Origin: a virus
Length of the DNA stretch: 22,643 bases
IMG/VR virus record: IMGVR_UViG_3300006875_000182
Span: 1 to 22,643 of that record
Strand: one strand, 5' to 3'
Below are positions 1-5,685 of this stretch, piece after piece. The position numbers were made by a program, and so were the translations under genes. The notes under the pieces were generated by a model. The model saw nothing but the letters and a program-made list of their open reading frames with translations, did not search any database and was not told the origin of the DNA. Position 1 is the stretch's first letter; every line of letters starts with the position of its first letter.

Positions 1-246
1 GTATTTCAGGAGGTAGTCCCATGCCACCCGCTTGGCCTGGCCATAGGTCGGGGCGATATAAGCATACCGTGGGGCTTCTTTTTGGTTCTCCACCGCATCC
101 CGAATGATGTGGTTCAGAGCAGCGACTGTCTTACCCATTCGACGGTGAGCCACCACCACCCCAAAGCGGTTGTCTCGCATCATCTCGTGGATGGCGAGTT
201 GTGGCTCTCGCGGAGAGTAGGGGATTACGATTTCTCGTTTGCCCAT
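1..246 (-). CDS. terL: Terminase large subunit, N-terminal part (cut by window edge)
   Basis: This is the ATPase/nuclease motor that packages DNA into the prohead. Only the first 82 residues are present; the gene runs off the left edge. The sequence shows a Walker A-type motif, AHRRMGKT, at residues 33-40, of the HRRxGKT form common in phage large terminases. It is followed by YIAPTYGQAKR (about 63-73), which resembles the next conserved strand of the terminase ATPase fold. The ATG at 246 lies inside the end of the preceding gene (22-nt overlap) and has only a weak upstream GGTGG. The position directly after a small HTH protein fits a TerS-TerL pair. The nuclease domain cannot be checked here. 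Confidence 0.9.
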   Translation of the reverse strand, partial: MGKREIVIPYSPREPQLAIHEMMRDNRFGVVVAHRRMGKTVAALNHIIRDAVENQKEAPRYAYIAPTYGQAKRVAWDYLLKY

Positions 247-566
247 GAGACCACCATCTCTAGAGGAGCGCCATTAGCGCCAGTCACCTCCAGGCGGTCA
301 TTCTCCCGCCACTGTGCCCTGGTCTTTAGCCAGAAGATAGCCGCTGTGGTGTTTCCGTTCTTGGCTTGTTGATAAAGAGTCTGCGCCACAGAAGCATTGG
401 CCTCAATCCGGCCCTCGTCCAGTTCTTTCCTGTAGTGCTTGCGAAGGGTGTCGTCGGTAATATCCAGCTTGGCAGCAATGTCCTCATACCGAGTACCTAC
501 TGCACTCAGCATTTTGACAACCTTACGATTCTCTTCGGTTGGCTTATGAGGGTTACCACTACCCAT
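225..566 (-). CDS. terS: Terminase small subunit (HTH DNA-binding)
   Basis: This 113-residue protein probably recognises phage DNA for packaging and hands it to the large terminase. Residues about 27-48 (YEDIAAKLDITDDTLRKHY) read as a helix-turn-helix. Residues 56-85 (ANASVAQTLYQQAKNG, then AAIFWLKTR) match the helical oligomerisation region typical of small terminases of this type. The ATG at 566 has GGAG seven bases upstream. It overlaps the end of the methyltransferase gene by 8 nt, and its own 3' end overlaps terL by 22 nt. Identification rests on the HTH, the size and adjacency to TerL. Confidence 0.85.
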   Translation of the reverse strand: MGSGNPHKPTEENRKVVKMLSAVGTRYEDIAAKLDITDDTLRKHYRKELDEGRIEANASVAQTLYQQAKNGNTTAAIFWLKTRAQWRENDRLEVTGANGAPLEMVVSWANEKS

Positions 567-1815
567 TTTGTATCTCCGATTTATTGGTAAGCTCGCTATA
601 GGTTTGGCCTGTTGACTCTAGTGTTGCTTGCTTGCCTGTGAAGTCCTGCCAGCGTTTTACTATGACATCGCAATACTTTGGGTCAAGCTCCATGCTTCGG
701 TTGACTCGTCCGGTCTTCTCGCAGGCAATGAGTGTGGAGCCAGAGCCGCCAAACAGGTCAATGATGACGTCTTCGCCTTTGCTGCTGTTGTTTATAGCCT
801 CTTCCGGCAAGGCAACTGGCTTCTGAGTTGGGTGCACATAGCTGGCTTGTGCATCGCGGCCAATCTTCCAGACCGTTGTCTTTGATCTGTCCCCGCAATA
901 AAAATGTTTGCCTGAGCCTTCCTTCCACCCATAAAGGATTGGCTCATGCTGTGCACGATAGTCCTGCCAGCCCATCCCAGCCGATTGCTTGACCCAAATA
1001 ACCGTTGATGATTTCTTGAATAACTCTCCGAATGTCTTCTCAAAAGCAAGCTTAGGTGCGGTCTGACTGTCTGGATGACAGACATAAATGCAGGCAAGCG
1101 GCTTCATGATTGAGTGATAAGTCGCAAAAACATCCCGGCAAAACTGCTCAAAGGACTCATCCGACATATTGTCGTTCTTGATCGGCCCTAGCTTATTTTT
1201 TTCTCCGCGACCTTCGTACGCAACGTTATATGGAGGATCAGTAAAAACCATGTCTCCTTTAACGCCGCCCATGAGCTTTTCTGCCTGTTCGATGCTAGTG
1301 CTGTCCCCGCACATCAGACGATGCTTGCCGAGAATCCAAACATCCCCAGGCTTTGTGACTGGCTCCTCTGGAACTTCCGGCGTTGCGTCCTCGTCCGTCA
1401 GCCCTTCTGTCGGTTCTATCTTGTTCAGCAGGGCGTCGATCTCGTCTGCGTCGAAACCTAGGCTTTCCAGGTTGACCCCGCCATCCAGAAGCTCACTTAG
1501 CTCCAGGCTTAGAAGTTCGGCCTCCCACCCTGAATTTAGGGCGATCCTGTTATCTGCCAGGATGTAGGCTTTCCTCTGGGTCTCGGTGAGATGCTCTAGA
1601 CGGATGCAGGGGACTTCATTGAGGCCCAGCTTCCTTGCCGCAGCCAGTCTCCCATGCCCCGCTATAACCCCGTTGTCCTTGTCGATCAGGACAGGGTTGT
1701 TGAACCCAAACTCTTTGATGCTTCCGGCGATCTGGGCGATCTGCTCGTCGCTGTGGGTTCTTGCGTTCCGTGCGTATGGGATCAGCACGGAGATGTCGAT
1801 CTTTTCGATGTTCAA
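559..1815 (-). CDS. ParB-like domain fused to DNA methyltransferase
   Basis: This 418-residue protein joins a ParB/Spo0J-type N-terminal domain (about 1-130, with the IAGHGRLAA motif at 51-59) to a site-specific DNA methyltransferase. DPPY (193-196) precedes HPTQKP (328-333) and the S-adenosylmethionine-binding DLFGGSGST (353-361). That order is typical of beta-class N6-adenine or N4-cytosine enzymes. The start is a TTG at 1815, chosen because AAGGAG sits five bases upstream and no in-frame ATG precedes the conserved N-terminus. Fusions of this kind are common in phages and probably modify phage DNA against host restriction. Its place immediately before the terminase genes suggests late expression. 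The target sequence cannot be told from here. Confidence 0.9.
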   Translation of the reverse strand: MNIEKIDISVLIPYARNARTHSDEQIAQIAGSIKEFGFNNPVLIDKDNGVIAGHGRLAAARKLGLNEVPCIRLEHLTETQRKAYILADNRIALNSGWEAELLSLELSELLDGGVNLESLGFDADEIDALLNKIEPTEGLTDEDATPEVPEEPVTKPGDVWILGKHRLMCGDSTSIEQAEKLMGGVKGDMVFTDPPYNVAYEGRGEKNKLGPIKNDNMSDESFEQFCRDVFATYHSIMKPLACIYVCHPDSQTAPKLAFEKTFGELFKKSSTVIWVKQSAGMGWQDYRAQHEPILYGWKEGSGKHFYCGDRSKTTVWKIGRDAQASYVHPTQKPVALPEEAINNSSKGEDVIIDLFGGSGSTLIACEKTGRVNRSMELDPKYCDVIVKRWQDFTGKQATLESTGQTYSELTNKSEIQNG

Positions 1816-1869
1816 TCCGACTCCTTTCGGGCCATCGGGGTAAAAAAGTTTACGGTTGCGTAAGAAATC

Positions 1870-2142
1870 TTACCATTTAACCTTGTTCGCCCAGTACGCT
1901 GCGCTCATCTTTCCCTTTTGGATGTTCTCGGCGTGTCTGGCCTTGAATGATTCCCTGCGCCTTTTATCGGCTTCTGACTCCCCTTCCCTCTTTGGGGAGC
2001 CGCTTACGCCTTGCTGACCGAATCTAATGAGCTTTACCTCATCCCCACTCTTTGCCAGGACTGCGTGGCTCTTTGTGGGGTGGTTGGGCGTTCGCTTGGG
2101 CTGGTTATAGCCCTGGAACTGCTCCTTGCCGCGCTTAATCAT
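1870..2142 (-). CDS. Small basic conserved phage protein
   Basis: This 90-residue, Lys/Arg-rich protein has no recognised catalytic motif. The segment KSHAVLAKSGDEVKLIRFGQ and the C-terminal FKARHAENIQKG...SAAYWANKVKW resemble a small conserved protein I recall from many aquatic phages, whose function is not known. The charge suggests nucleic acid binding, which is inference only. The ATG at 2142 overlaps the stop of the preceding small gene (ATGA). A 54-bp gap follows before the methyltransferase. That gap begins with a GTAAGA/TCTTAC inverted repeat overlapping this gene's stop codon. Confidence 0.75.
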   Translation of the reverse strand: MIKRGKEQFQGYNQPKRTPNHPTKSHAVLAKSGDEVKLIRFGQQGVSGSPKREGESEADKRRRESFKARHAENIQKGKMSAAYWANKVKW

Positions 2143-2309
2143 TTCTTTGCCGTCTTAGCAGCAGCCTTGAAAGCAGCAGCAGTCGGCGCTCCCTTTGTTC
2201 CAGGCTTCCTCATGCGCTCAGGAGTCTTTCCGGCGGCCTTCTGGCGCTCTATGCGCTCACGCTTGGCGTGAATTGCTGCGTAGAGTCCGGGTGATCCAGG
2301 CTTCTTCAT
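2139..2309 (-). CDS. Small basic protein (56 aa), function unknown
   Basis: This 56-residue basic protein begins MKKPGSPGLYAAIHAKRERI and ends with an Ala/Lys-rich tail (AAAFKAAAKTAKK). KKPGSPG near the start and RKPGTKG in the middle repeat the same short motif. It is joined at both ends by 4-nt ATGA overlaps, to the 53-residue gene upstream and the 90-residue gene downstream. That tight coupling is the main evidence it is real. It may bind DNA or be packaged with it, but nothing in the sequence proves this. Confidence 0.65.
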   Translation of the reverse strand: MKKPGSPGLYAAIHAKRERIERQKAAGKTPERMRKPGTKGAPTAAAFKAAAKTAKK

Positions 2310-2467
2310 TTCTTTTTCATCGCTTTCCGGGCAGAACTCATGGCGATGGCAACCGCTTGGCGAGGGTTCTTGACCACAGGCCCACCCTTGCCGCTGTGGA
2401 GCTGGCCCTTGCCGAACTCCTTGAAAACCTTGTCAGCTTTCTTCTGGCCCTTCGGAGTCATCTTCAT
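2306..2467 (-). CDS. DUF6496-like small basic protein (53 aa)
   Basis: This 53-residue protein reads KVFKEFGKGQLHSGKGGPVV and then NPRQAVAIAMSSARKA. The pattern KV..EF..G.L.SG......Q.I.IA.S.ARKA is what I recall for the DUF6496 family of small proteins in bacteria and phages, whose role is unknown. The ATG at 2467 has AAAGG upstream and lies 35 nt inside the preceding gene; another ATG is two codons later. The stop overlaps the next start (ATGA). Its neighbours are also small and basic, so the cluster may share a nucleic-acid-related role. Confidence 0.7.
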   Translation of the reverse strand: MKMTPKGQKKADKVFKEFGKGQLHSGKGGPVVKNPRQAVAIAMSSARKAMKKK

Positions 2468-2900
2468 ACTCGCCCTTTCGTGCGTTGTACTTGGCCATTT
2501 GGAGCATCTGGCGGCGCTTTTCGGTCATCTTCGTGATCGGGCCACCAGTCAACCATGCACTGCAAGTCCTGTCTGCGGCGCATTTGAACTCGAACAACTC
2601 ACAATAACCTAGATCGGCAGCTTCCACAACCTCGGGAGCATAGGTCTCGTCGTCAGACTCCTCTTGCTGAATCCCGGCGGTGATGCAGCCCATCATCTCG
2701 GGCGTTTGAATGAATGCCGCGCAGTTCCCACACCTCATGGTCTGTGCGATCTCTGGAGTGGTGTTCCACTCCTCTGCCCGCTCATCCCAGAACTCACCAG
2801 GCTCTTCCGGGTTTGCAGGGCCGTAGCCGTACTCCTCGAAAGCGTGGTCTCGGTTCTTGAGGTTGACCTCGATGTCCTGGGTGGCGATGGGGCACTTCAT
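2433..2900 (-). CDS. Cys-rich protein, possibly metal or Fe-S binding
   Basis: This 155-residue acidic protein has seven cysteines: C3, then CGNC at 57-60, C72, C100, C107 and C113. The core, running from the CGNCAAF motif through GYCELFEFKC to RTCSAW, resembles small Cys-rich proteins of aquatic phages. Their spacing recalls high-potential iron-sulfur proteins, but I cannot confirm this. Residues 118-155 form a separate charged tail. The ATG at 2900 overlaps the preceding stop (ATGA). Alternatives are a zinc-binding or virion-associated protein. Confidence 0.75.
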   Translation of the reverse strand: MKCPIATQDIEVNLKNRDHAFEEYGYGPANPEEPGEFWDERAEEWNTTPEIAQTMRCGNCAAFIQTPEMMGCITAGIQQEESDDETYAPEVVEAADLGYCELFEFKCAADRTCSAWLTGGPITKMTEKRRQMLQMAKYNARKGEYEDDSEGPEES

Positions 2901-3049
2901 TTCTTCATCACCTTCTGCATCTCAATCGCTTCATACCCCTTCCCAAACTCATCAGCCATCTTGTAGGCTTTCATCGGTTTGGTCTGGTGGTACTTGCGCT
3001 TGTTCTGGTTGAGATACTTCTGCATCTCTTCTACGGTTTTCTTCTGCAT
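2897..3049 (-). CDS. Small basic protein (50 aa), function unknown
   Basis: This 50-residue Lys/Gln-rich protein begins MQKKTVEEMQKYLNQNKRKY and looks helical. A GGAG sequence lies six bases before its ATG, and its stop overlaps the next start (ATGA). It is the first gene after the terminator at 3061-3082: the U-tract ends only one base before the ribosome binding site. It therefore opens the packaging-side operon. I recognise no family. Confidence 0.65.
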   Translation of the reverse strand: MQKKTVEEMQKYLNQNKRKYHQTKPMKAYKMADEFGKGYEAIEMQKVMKK

Positions 3050-3060
3050 GATTTCTCCAG

Positions 3061-3082
3061 AAAAAAAGGGGCCATTGGCCCC
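3061..3082 (-). terminator. Intrinsic terminator with 7-T tract
   Basis: On the minus strand GGGGCC-AAT-GGCCCC forms a six-pair all-GC stem with a three-base loop, followed by seven T. This is a textbook rho-independent terminator. It lies between the HNH gene and the next gene in the same direction, so transcription of the packaging genes must pass it or be reduced by it. The T-tract abuts the next ribosome binding site. Confidence 0.8.
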
Positions 3083-3112
3083 ACCCCGGCAACTGCGTTG
3101 AGAGGCATCACC

Positions 3113-3139
3113 ATTCTACCGCTTTGGGGCGTTTGTCAA
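3113..3139 (-). promoter_or_regulatory. Candidate sigma70-type promoter upstream of terminator
   Basis: On the minus strand a perfect TTGACA (3139-3134) is followed after 15 bp by TAGAAT (3118-3113), which matches five of six bases of the -10 consensus. The spacer is shorter than the usual 17 bp, which lowers confidence. Transcripts would start near 3106, about 25 bases before the terminator stem. The promoter overlaps the last codons of the HNH gene. Confidence 0.4.
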
Positions 3140-3385
3140 TAGCCTGATGGTCTCGTTGAGGACGCTCATCTCGTCTTGCTTGTAGACCTTCCAGATTCGA
3201 GCCTGCCCATGAATGCCATTGAACGATCCCTGATGACAGTCCTTACAAAGCGGAATGGTGAGGTACTGATTGTGCTGGACGATGTGGTGAGCGTCGCTCG
3301 GGCCTGATACGCCACAAACCCCGCAAGGCATCTCCTTGATCTTTGCTAAGTGAAGACGCTCCTGAGCGGTTGGCTTGTTGTTCAC
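3116..3385 (-). CDS. HNH nuclease-like protein
   Basis: This 89-residue protein carries CGVC (about 21-24), DAHHI (about 31-35) and CKDCHQGSFNGIHG (about 47-60). The Cys pairs and His residues fit a zinc-stabilised HNH/beta-beta-alpha-metal fold, and the AHHI core resembles Ref-type phage HNH nucleases. The start is a GTG at 3385, overlapping the preceding stop (GTGA). It follows recombination and nucleotide genes, so a role in DNA processing is plausible. It is shorter than typical free-standing homing HNH enzymes. Confidence 0.75.
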   Translation of the reverse strand: MNNKPTAQERLHLAKIKEMPCGVCGVSGPSDAHHIVQHNQYLTIPLCKDCHQGSFNGIHGQARIWKVYKQDEMSVLNETIRLLTNAPKR

Positions 3386-3708
3386 TCTGTCGCCCTTCCC
3401 TCAGCCCGAGCGTTGGCTTGTTCAGTCCTCCAGACCTCAGTCCTCATCCTCGCTGCCTCCAGCTTCCACTTCAACTCTTCCTCGACCTCTATCGCCGCCG
3501 CCAGTCCCTTCAGAAGCTCCTGGTACTCAGGATGTGAGTAAGCCTCCCTCTCTTGAGCGTTGACCGCTTCGAACTTGGACATCGCTTCCTTCATCAACAA
3601 AGCCTTCTTACTCTTCCTGAATTCTTCAAGAAGTACACGCTGGGCTTTTGCCTTGGCGTAATCACCTGCGTTTCTGATGATGAAGTCGATGGCGGCGTGT
3701 GCGTTCAC
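3382..3708 (-). CDS. Conserved phage protein, coiled-coil rich, function unknown
   Basis: This 108-residue, highly charged, largely helical protein includes QRVLLEEFRKSKKALLMKEA, then QEREAYSHPEYQELLKGL and a C-terminal ELKWKLEAARMRTEVWR. I recall similar proteins in many phages of Proteobacteria, next to recombination and replication genes, without a known role. The start is a GTG at 3708 overlapping the stop of a tiny upstream gene (GTGA). Its stop overlaps the GTG of the HNH gene. Confidence 0.75.
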   Translation of the reverse strand: MNAHAAIDFIIRNAGDYAKAKAQRVLLEEFRKSKKALLMKEAMSKFEAVNAQEREAYSHPEYQELLKGLAAAIEVEEELKWKLEAARMRTEVWRTEQANARAEGRATE

Positions 3709-3797
3709 TTGATGAGTCTTTGTAGTGTCTTGAGGAATGCAGCCATGATTGCTATGGAAATGAATATCTCACTCTCGGACAAATATTCCATTAGCAT
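3705..3797 (-). CDS. Tiny hydrophobic protein (30 aa)
   Basis: The product, MLMEYLSESEIFISIAIMAAFLKTLQRLIK, has a hydrophobic stretch (about 11-22) and a basic end, like a small membrane peptide. The ATG at 3797 has AAAGG eight bases upstream; the in-frame ATG at 3791 lacks a good site. The gene sits 29 nt inside the end of the MazG gene and ends in a GTGA overlap with the next gene. It fills what would otherwise be the only gap in this run of coupled genes. No family is recognised. Confidence 0.5.
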   Translation of the reverse strand: MLMEYLSESEIFISIAIMAAFLKTLQRLIK

Positions 3798-4071
3798 GGA
3801 GAGTACCTTTCCTGTCTTTTATTTCTTCGTATGCCTTATTCAGACAGGTCATCAGATCAAGCCCTGCCAAGTCTGCCGCCAGGATTAAAGTCACAAGAAC
3901 ATCCCCGAACCCGTCTATCTGGCCTTCTCGGTTTCCTTTTAATGTCGCGCCAACCAATTCACCGAGTTCTTCCATGCACTTGAGGAGTTGTTTCTCTGTT
4001 GTGCTGTTTGGAATGATCTGTCGAGCCTCTGCCCAACGTAGTATTTCTAATTCGAGAATGCTGTATGTCAT
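3769..4071 (-). CDS. MazG-like nucleotide pyrophosphohydrolase
   Basis: This 100-residue all-helical protein has the MazG signature EELGE (34-38) and GDVLVTLILAADLAG (56-70). The family hydrolyses NTPs or dNTPs to monophosphates and in phages is thought to adjust nucleotide pools or alarmones. D57 is in place, but the acidic residue three positions before it in many active enzymes is Gly54 here; several phage members also vary at this position. The ATG at 4071 overlaps the RusA stop (ATGA). Confidence 0.8.
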   Translation of the reverse strand: MTYSILELEILRWAEARQIIPNSTTEKQLLKCMEELGELVGATLKGNREGQIDGFGDVLVTLILAADLAGLDLMTCLNKAYEEIKDRKGTLHANGIFVRE

Positions 4072-4496
4072 TTACTTTCTTCCATTATGCAAACATCTAC
4101 ACCAGCAACAGATGAATATGTTTTCTTTGCTGATACCCTGACAACTTGAGTATCGTCAATGTAAACAATGCCATTCATTGCATCCAAATATGCCTTGATC
4201 ACGTTGTCGATGTCAGGTTTCTTCAGTGGGCGCTCGACTGCTTCAAGACACATCGCACGGCGCGTTTTTGAGTAGGACTGAGGTACGGGCACCCTGATGT
4301 ACAGATCGACGCTCACAGGCCCTTCTAGGGGACTTGCTGACCCCATTGCAACGCCTGATGCCGACCTGATCGCTTCTTCGTAGGTCTTGGTCTTGGCGTC
4401 GGTGTAGGTCTGGACGAAGTTTCCAGCCCTTCGAAATCTGGGTCTTCCTTTGCCTTGAGGAATCCCATCGACGGTAAAGACAACCATGAATGTCAT
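4068..4496 (-). CDS. rusA: RusA-family Holliday junction resolvase
   Basis: This 142-residue endonuclease should cut branched DNA such as Holliday junctions during phage recombination and before packaging. It shows the N-terminal GIPQGKGRPRF segment (11-21), the catalytic KPDIDN (93-98, with D95 and D97) and KAYLDAMNGIVYIDDTQV (101-118, with D114/D115). These match the conserved Asp triad and Lys of RusA. The size fits the family. The ATG at 4496 overlaps the previous stop (ATGA). Confidence 0.92.
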   Translation of the reverse strand: MTFMVVFTVDGIPQGKGRPRFRRAGNFVQTYTDAKTKTYEEAIRSASGVAMGSASPLEGPVSVDLYIRVPVPQSYSKTRRAMCLEAVERPLKKPDIDNVIKAYLDAMNGIVYIDDTQVVRVSAKKTYSSVAGVDVCIMEESK

Positions 4497-4726
4497 TTTC
4501 TCAGCCTGTTCATTGCGTCTCGTAATTCTTGAGCAGCCTTCTGGCCTCGTCGTCTTTCAATGTCTCGTATCGTTTGACCCCACCAGGCCGAGGCTTGAAT
4601 GAGGCCATGATCGGCCTTCATTGCGTTGAAGGTCTGAATCCAATGGATGGCTTCCGTCTCCAATCGAAATGTCTCCTGTGAGGAAGAGAGCGTATGTAAT
4701 GGATTCTGTGGAGTGGTTGATTCCAT
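4493..4726 (-). CDS. Small conserved-looking phage protein (77 aa)
   Basis: The C-terminal two thirds read like a real helical protein, with ASAWWGQTIRDIERRRGQKA (about 45-64) and a basic end. The first 20 or so residues are nondescript and overlap the preceding gene in another frame. The ATG at 4726 has GAGG six bases upstream; a TTG near residue 22 with an AGGAG sequence before it is a possible shorter start. The stop overlaps the RusA start (ATGA). Function unknown. Confidence 0.65.
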   Translation of the reverse strand: MESTTPQNPLHTLSSSQETFRLETEAIHWIQTFNAMKADHGLIQASAWWGQTIRDIERRRGQKAAQELRDAMNRLRK

Positions 4727-4769
4727 CTTTGACCTCGTTCAAGAGTTTTACAGCTTCAAAGTAGTTCAC
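4557..4769 (-). CDS. Small phage protein (70 aa) with possibly over-long tail
   Basis: The first 35 residues (NYFEAVKLLNEVKDG and SITYALFLTGD) resemble a short phage protein family that, as I recall, ends near the TGD motif. The rest looks non-native and overlaps the next gene in a different frame for 170 nt. The start is a GTG at 4769, overlapping the stop of the zinc-finger-like gene (GTGA). Either the ancestral stop was lost or the two frames are genuinely both used. Function unknown. Confidence 0.55.
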   Translation of the reverse strand: MNYFEAVKLLNEVKDGINHSTESITYALFLTGDISIGDGSHPLDSDLQRNEGRSWPHSSLGLVGSNDTRH

Positions 4770-4933
4770 TTTTTGTCCTTCTTCTCTTTGTACCAGGTCG
4801 TGCCCCACTGGTGGAATGAGCACTTAGGGCTTTCGATTGAGACAGTCCAGCGGTTTTGGCAGTTCGGATAGGAACACATCAGACGCTTGTAGTCGTCCAT
4901 CTCTTGTGGAACATCTGCTTTCTTGAATGTCAT
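4766..4933 (-). CDS. Small Cys/His protein, zinc-finger-like (55 aa)
   Basis: CSYPNC (about 19-24) and PKCSFH (about 39-44) could form a C2-CH zinc site. The ends are basic. The ATG at 4933 overlaps the stop of the replication gene (ATGA), and the stop overlaps the next GTG (GTGA). Being coupled to the replication protein suggests an accessory role in replication, but no function is known to me. Confidence 0.65.
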   Translation of the reverse strand: MTFKKADVPQEMDDYKRLMCSYPNCQNRWTVSIESPKCSFHQWGTTWYKEKKDKK

Positions 4934-5685
4934 TTTTGATACTTCCCGTCGATGATCTTGGCGAAATTGTTGGCGTTGACGATCCAGGCCAGGTCTGGCC
5001 TCCACACCCTACCGTTTGACTCAAACCCATCTCTGAGCTTGGTATCGGCGGCGATGTAGGCAAAGAACGAGTCCCACCACTTCAGCCCGTCCTGCTGGGT
5101 CTTGTAGCCTTCCGGCGAGTAGCTGCTGGGCTTCCCGGCCTGAATCCACCGCTGACGCATATGCGTTGACCGTGTTCCTTCCCAGATGCGCGGATACGGC
5201 AGATGAGGAAGGTGCTTTCGGTAAAGACTCAAAAGCTCCTGCTGCGGACAAGGCGGGAACCCCGTTCCCGACAAAGAAGCGTTAGCTTCTTTTACTTGGG
5301 TAGTGGGTAATGGGTTATGGGTTATGGGAGCATTGCCTTCGGATTGCGTTGGCAATGCGTTCGCATCCTGTTGCTTGTCCCACCTAGCCATGGCGCTGTT
5401 CCTAGCCTTCTCAGACTTGTCGTTCACAGCGTCAATCTCGCGCATCACTCGCGGAGAAATCCAACCATCTTCTGTGCGAACGAAGAACTCTCGCAGAACG
5501 GACGCAATGCATTCGCTATGCGTTCGCATCCTAATCAGACGGGCAATCTCGTCTTGTTCTAGTGGAAGAGGGCGCTCGTGGAGGTAACACCAATCGAGAA
5601 GTCGGCGATATGCCAAGTCCTCAAACTCATCAAGGTGTCCAGTGTGGGACTGGTAATCCTTGATGTTGAACTGATAGTAATGCAT
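4930..5685 (-). CDS. DUF1376-type phage replication protein
   Basis: This 251-residue protein starts with a DUF1376 (YdaU-like) domain (about 1-95: HYYQFNIKDYQSHTGHLDEF, then LAYRRLLDWCYLHERPLP). A low-complexity linker (about 104-150) and a Trp-rich C-terminal domain (about 151-251: LKWWDSFFAYI and WRPDLAWIVNANNFAKII) follow. Family members stand where lambda O or P18-type initiators stand and probably open the origin or load helicase. The ATG at 5685 was chosen because AAGGA lies six bases upstream and the domain begins there; the longer in-frame extension to 5796 lacks a ribosome binding site. The linker-coding DNA holds unusual repeats. Confidence 0.8.
   Translation of the reverse strand: MHYYQFNIKDYQSHTGHLDEFEDLAYRRLLDWCYLHERPLPLEQDEIARLIRMRTHSECIASVLREFFVRTEDGWISPRVMREIDAVNDKSEKARNSAMARWDKQQDANALPTQSEGNAPITHNPLPTTQVKEANASLSGTGFPPCPQQELLSLYRKHLPHLPYPRIWEGTRSTHMRQRWIQAGKPSSYSPEGYKTQQDGLKWWDSFFAYIAADTKLRDGFESNGRVWRPDLAWIVNANNFAKIIDGKYQK
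5298..5328 (+). repeat. 7-bp tandem array with five GGG tracts (G-quadruplex motif)
   Basis: Four tandem heptamers (TAGTGGG, TAATGGG, TTATGGG, TTATGGG at 5301-5328) follow a further GGG at 5298-5300. The plus strand thus has five GGG tracts separated by 4-nt loops, which meets the usual G-quadruplex rule. It lies in the linker-coding part of the replication gene, on the strand opposite its message. Confidence 0.8.
5355..5369 (+). repeat. 15-bp repeat copy 1 (iteron-like)
   Basis: ATGCGTTCGCATCCT, containing the inverted repeat ATGCG-TT-CGCAT. An identical copy is at 5518-5532, and the core CGTTCGCA also occurs inverted at 5475-5482. All lie in the replication gene, as lambda origin iterons lie in gene O. 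Confidence 0.6.
5518..5532 (+). repeat. 15-bp repeat copy 2 (iteron-like)
   Basis: Exact second copy of ATGCGTTCGCATCCT, 163 bp from the first. It is preceded at 5504-5517 by a related GCAATGCATTCGCT, which mirrors the GCAATGCGTTCGC surrounding copy 1. Confidence 0.6.

Noticed and set aside
1816-1869. Hairpins GTAAGA/TCTTAC and GTAAA/TTTAC before the methyltransferase as a terminator
   Set aside because: The stems are short and AT-rich and the T-run is not placed after a stable stem. Too weak to call.
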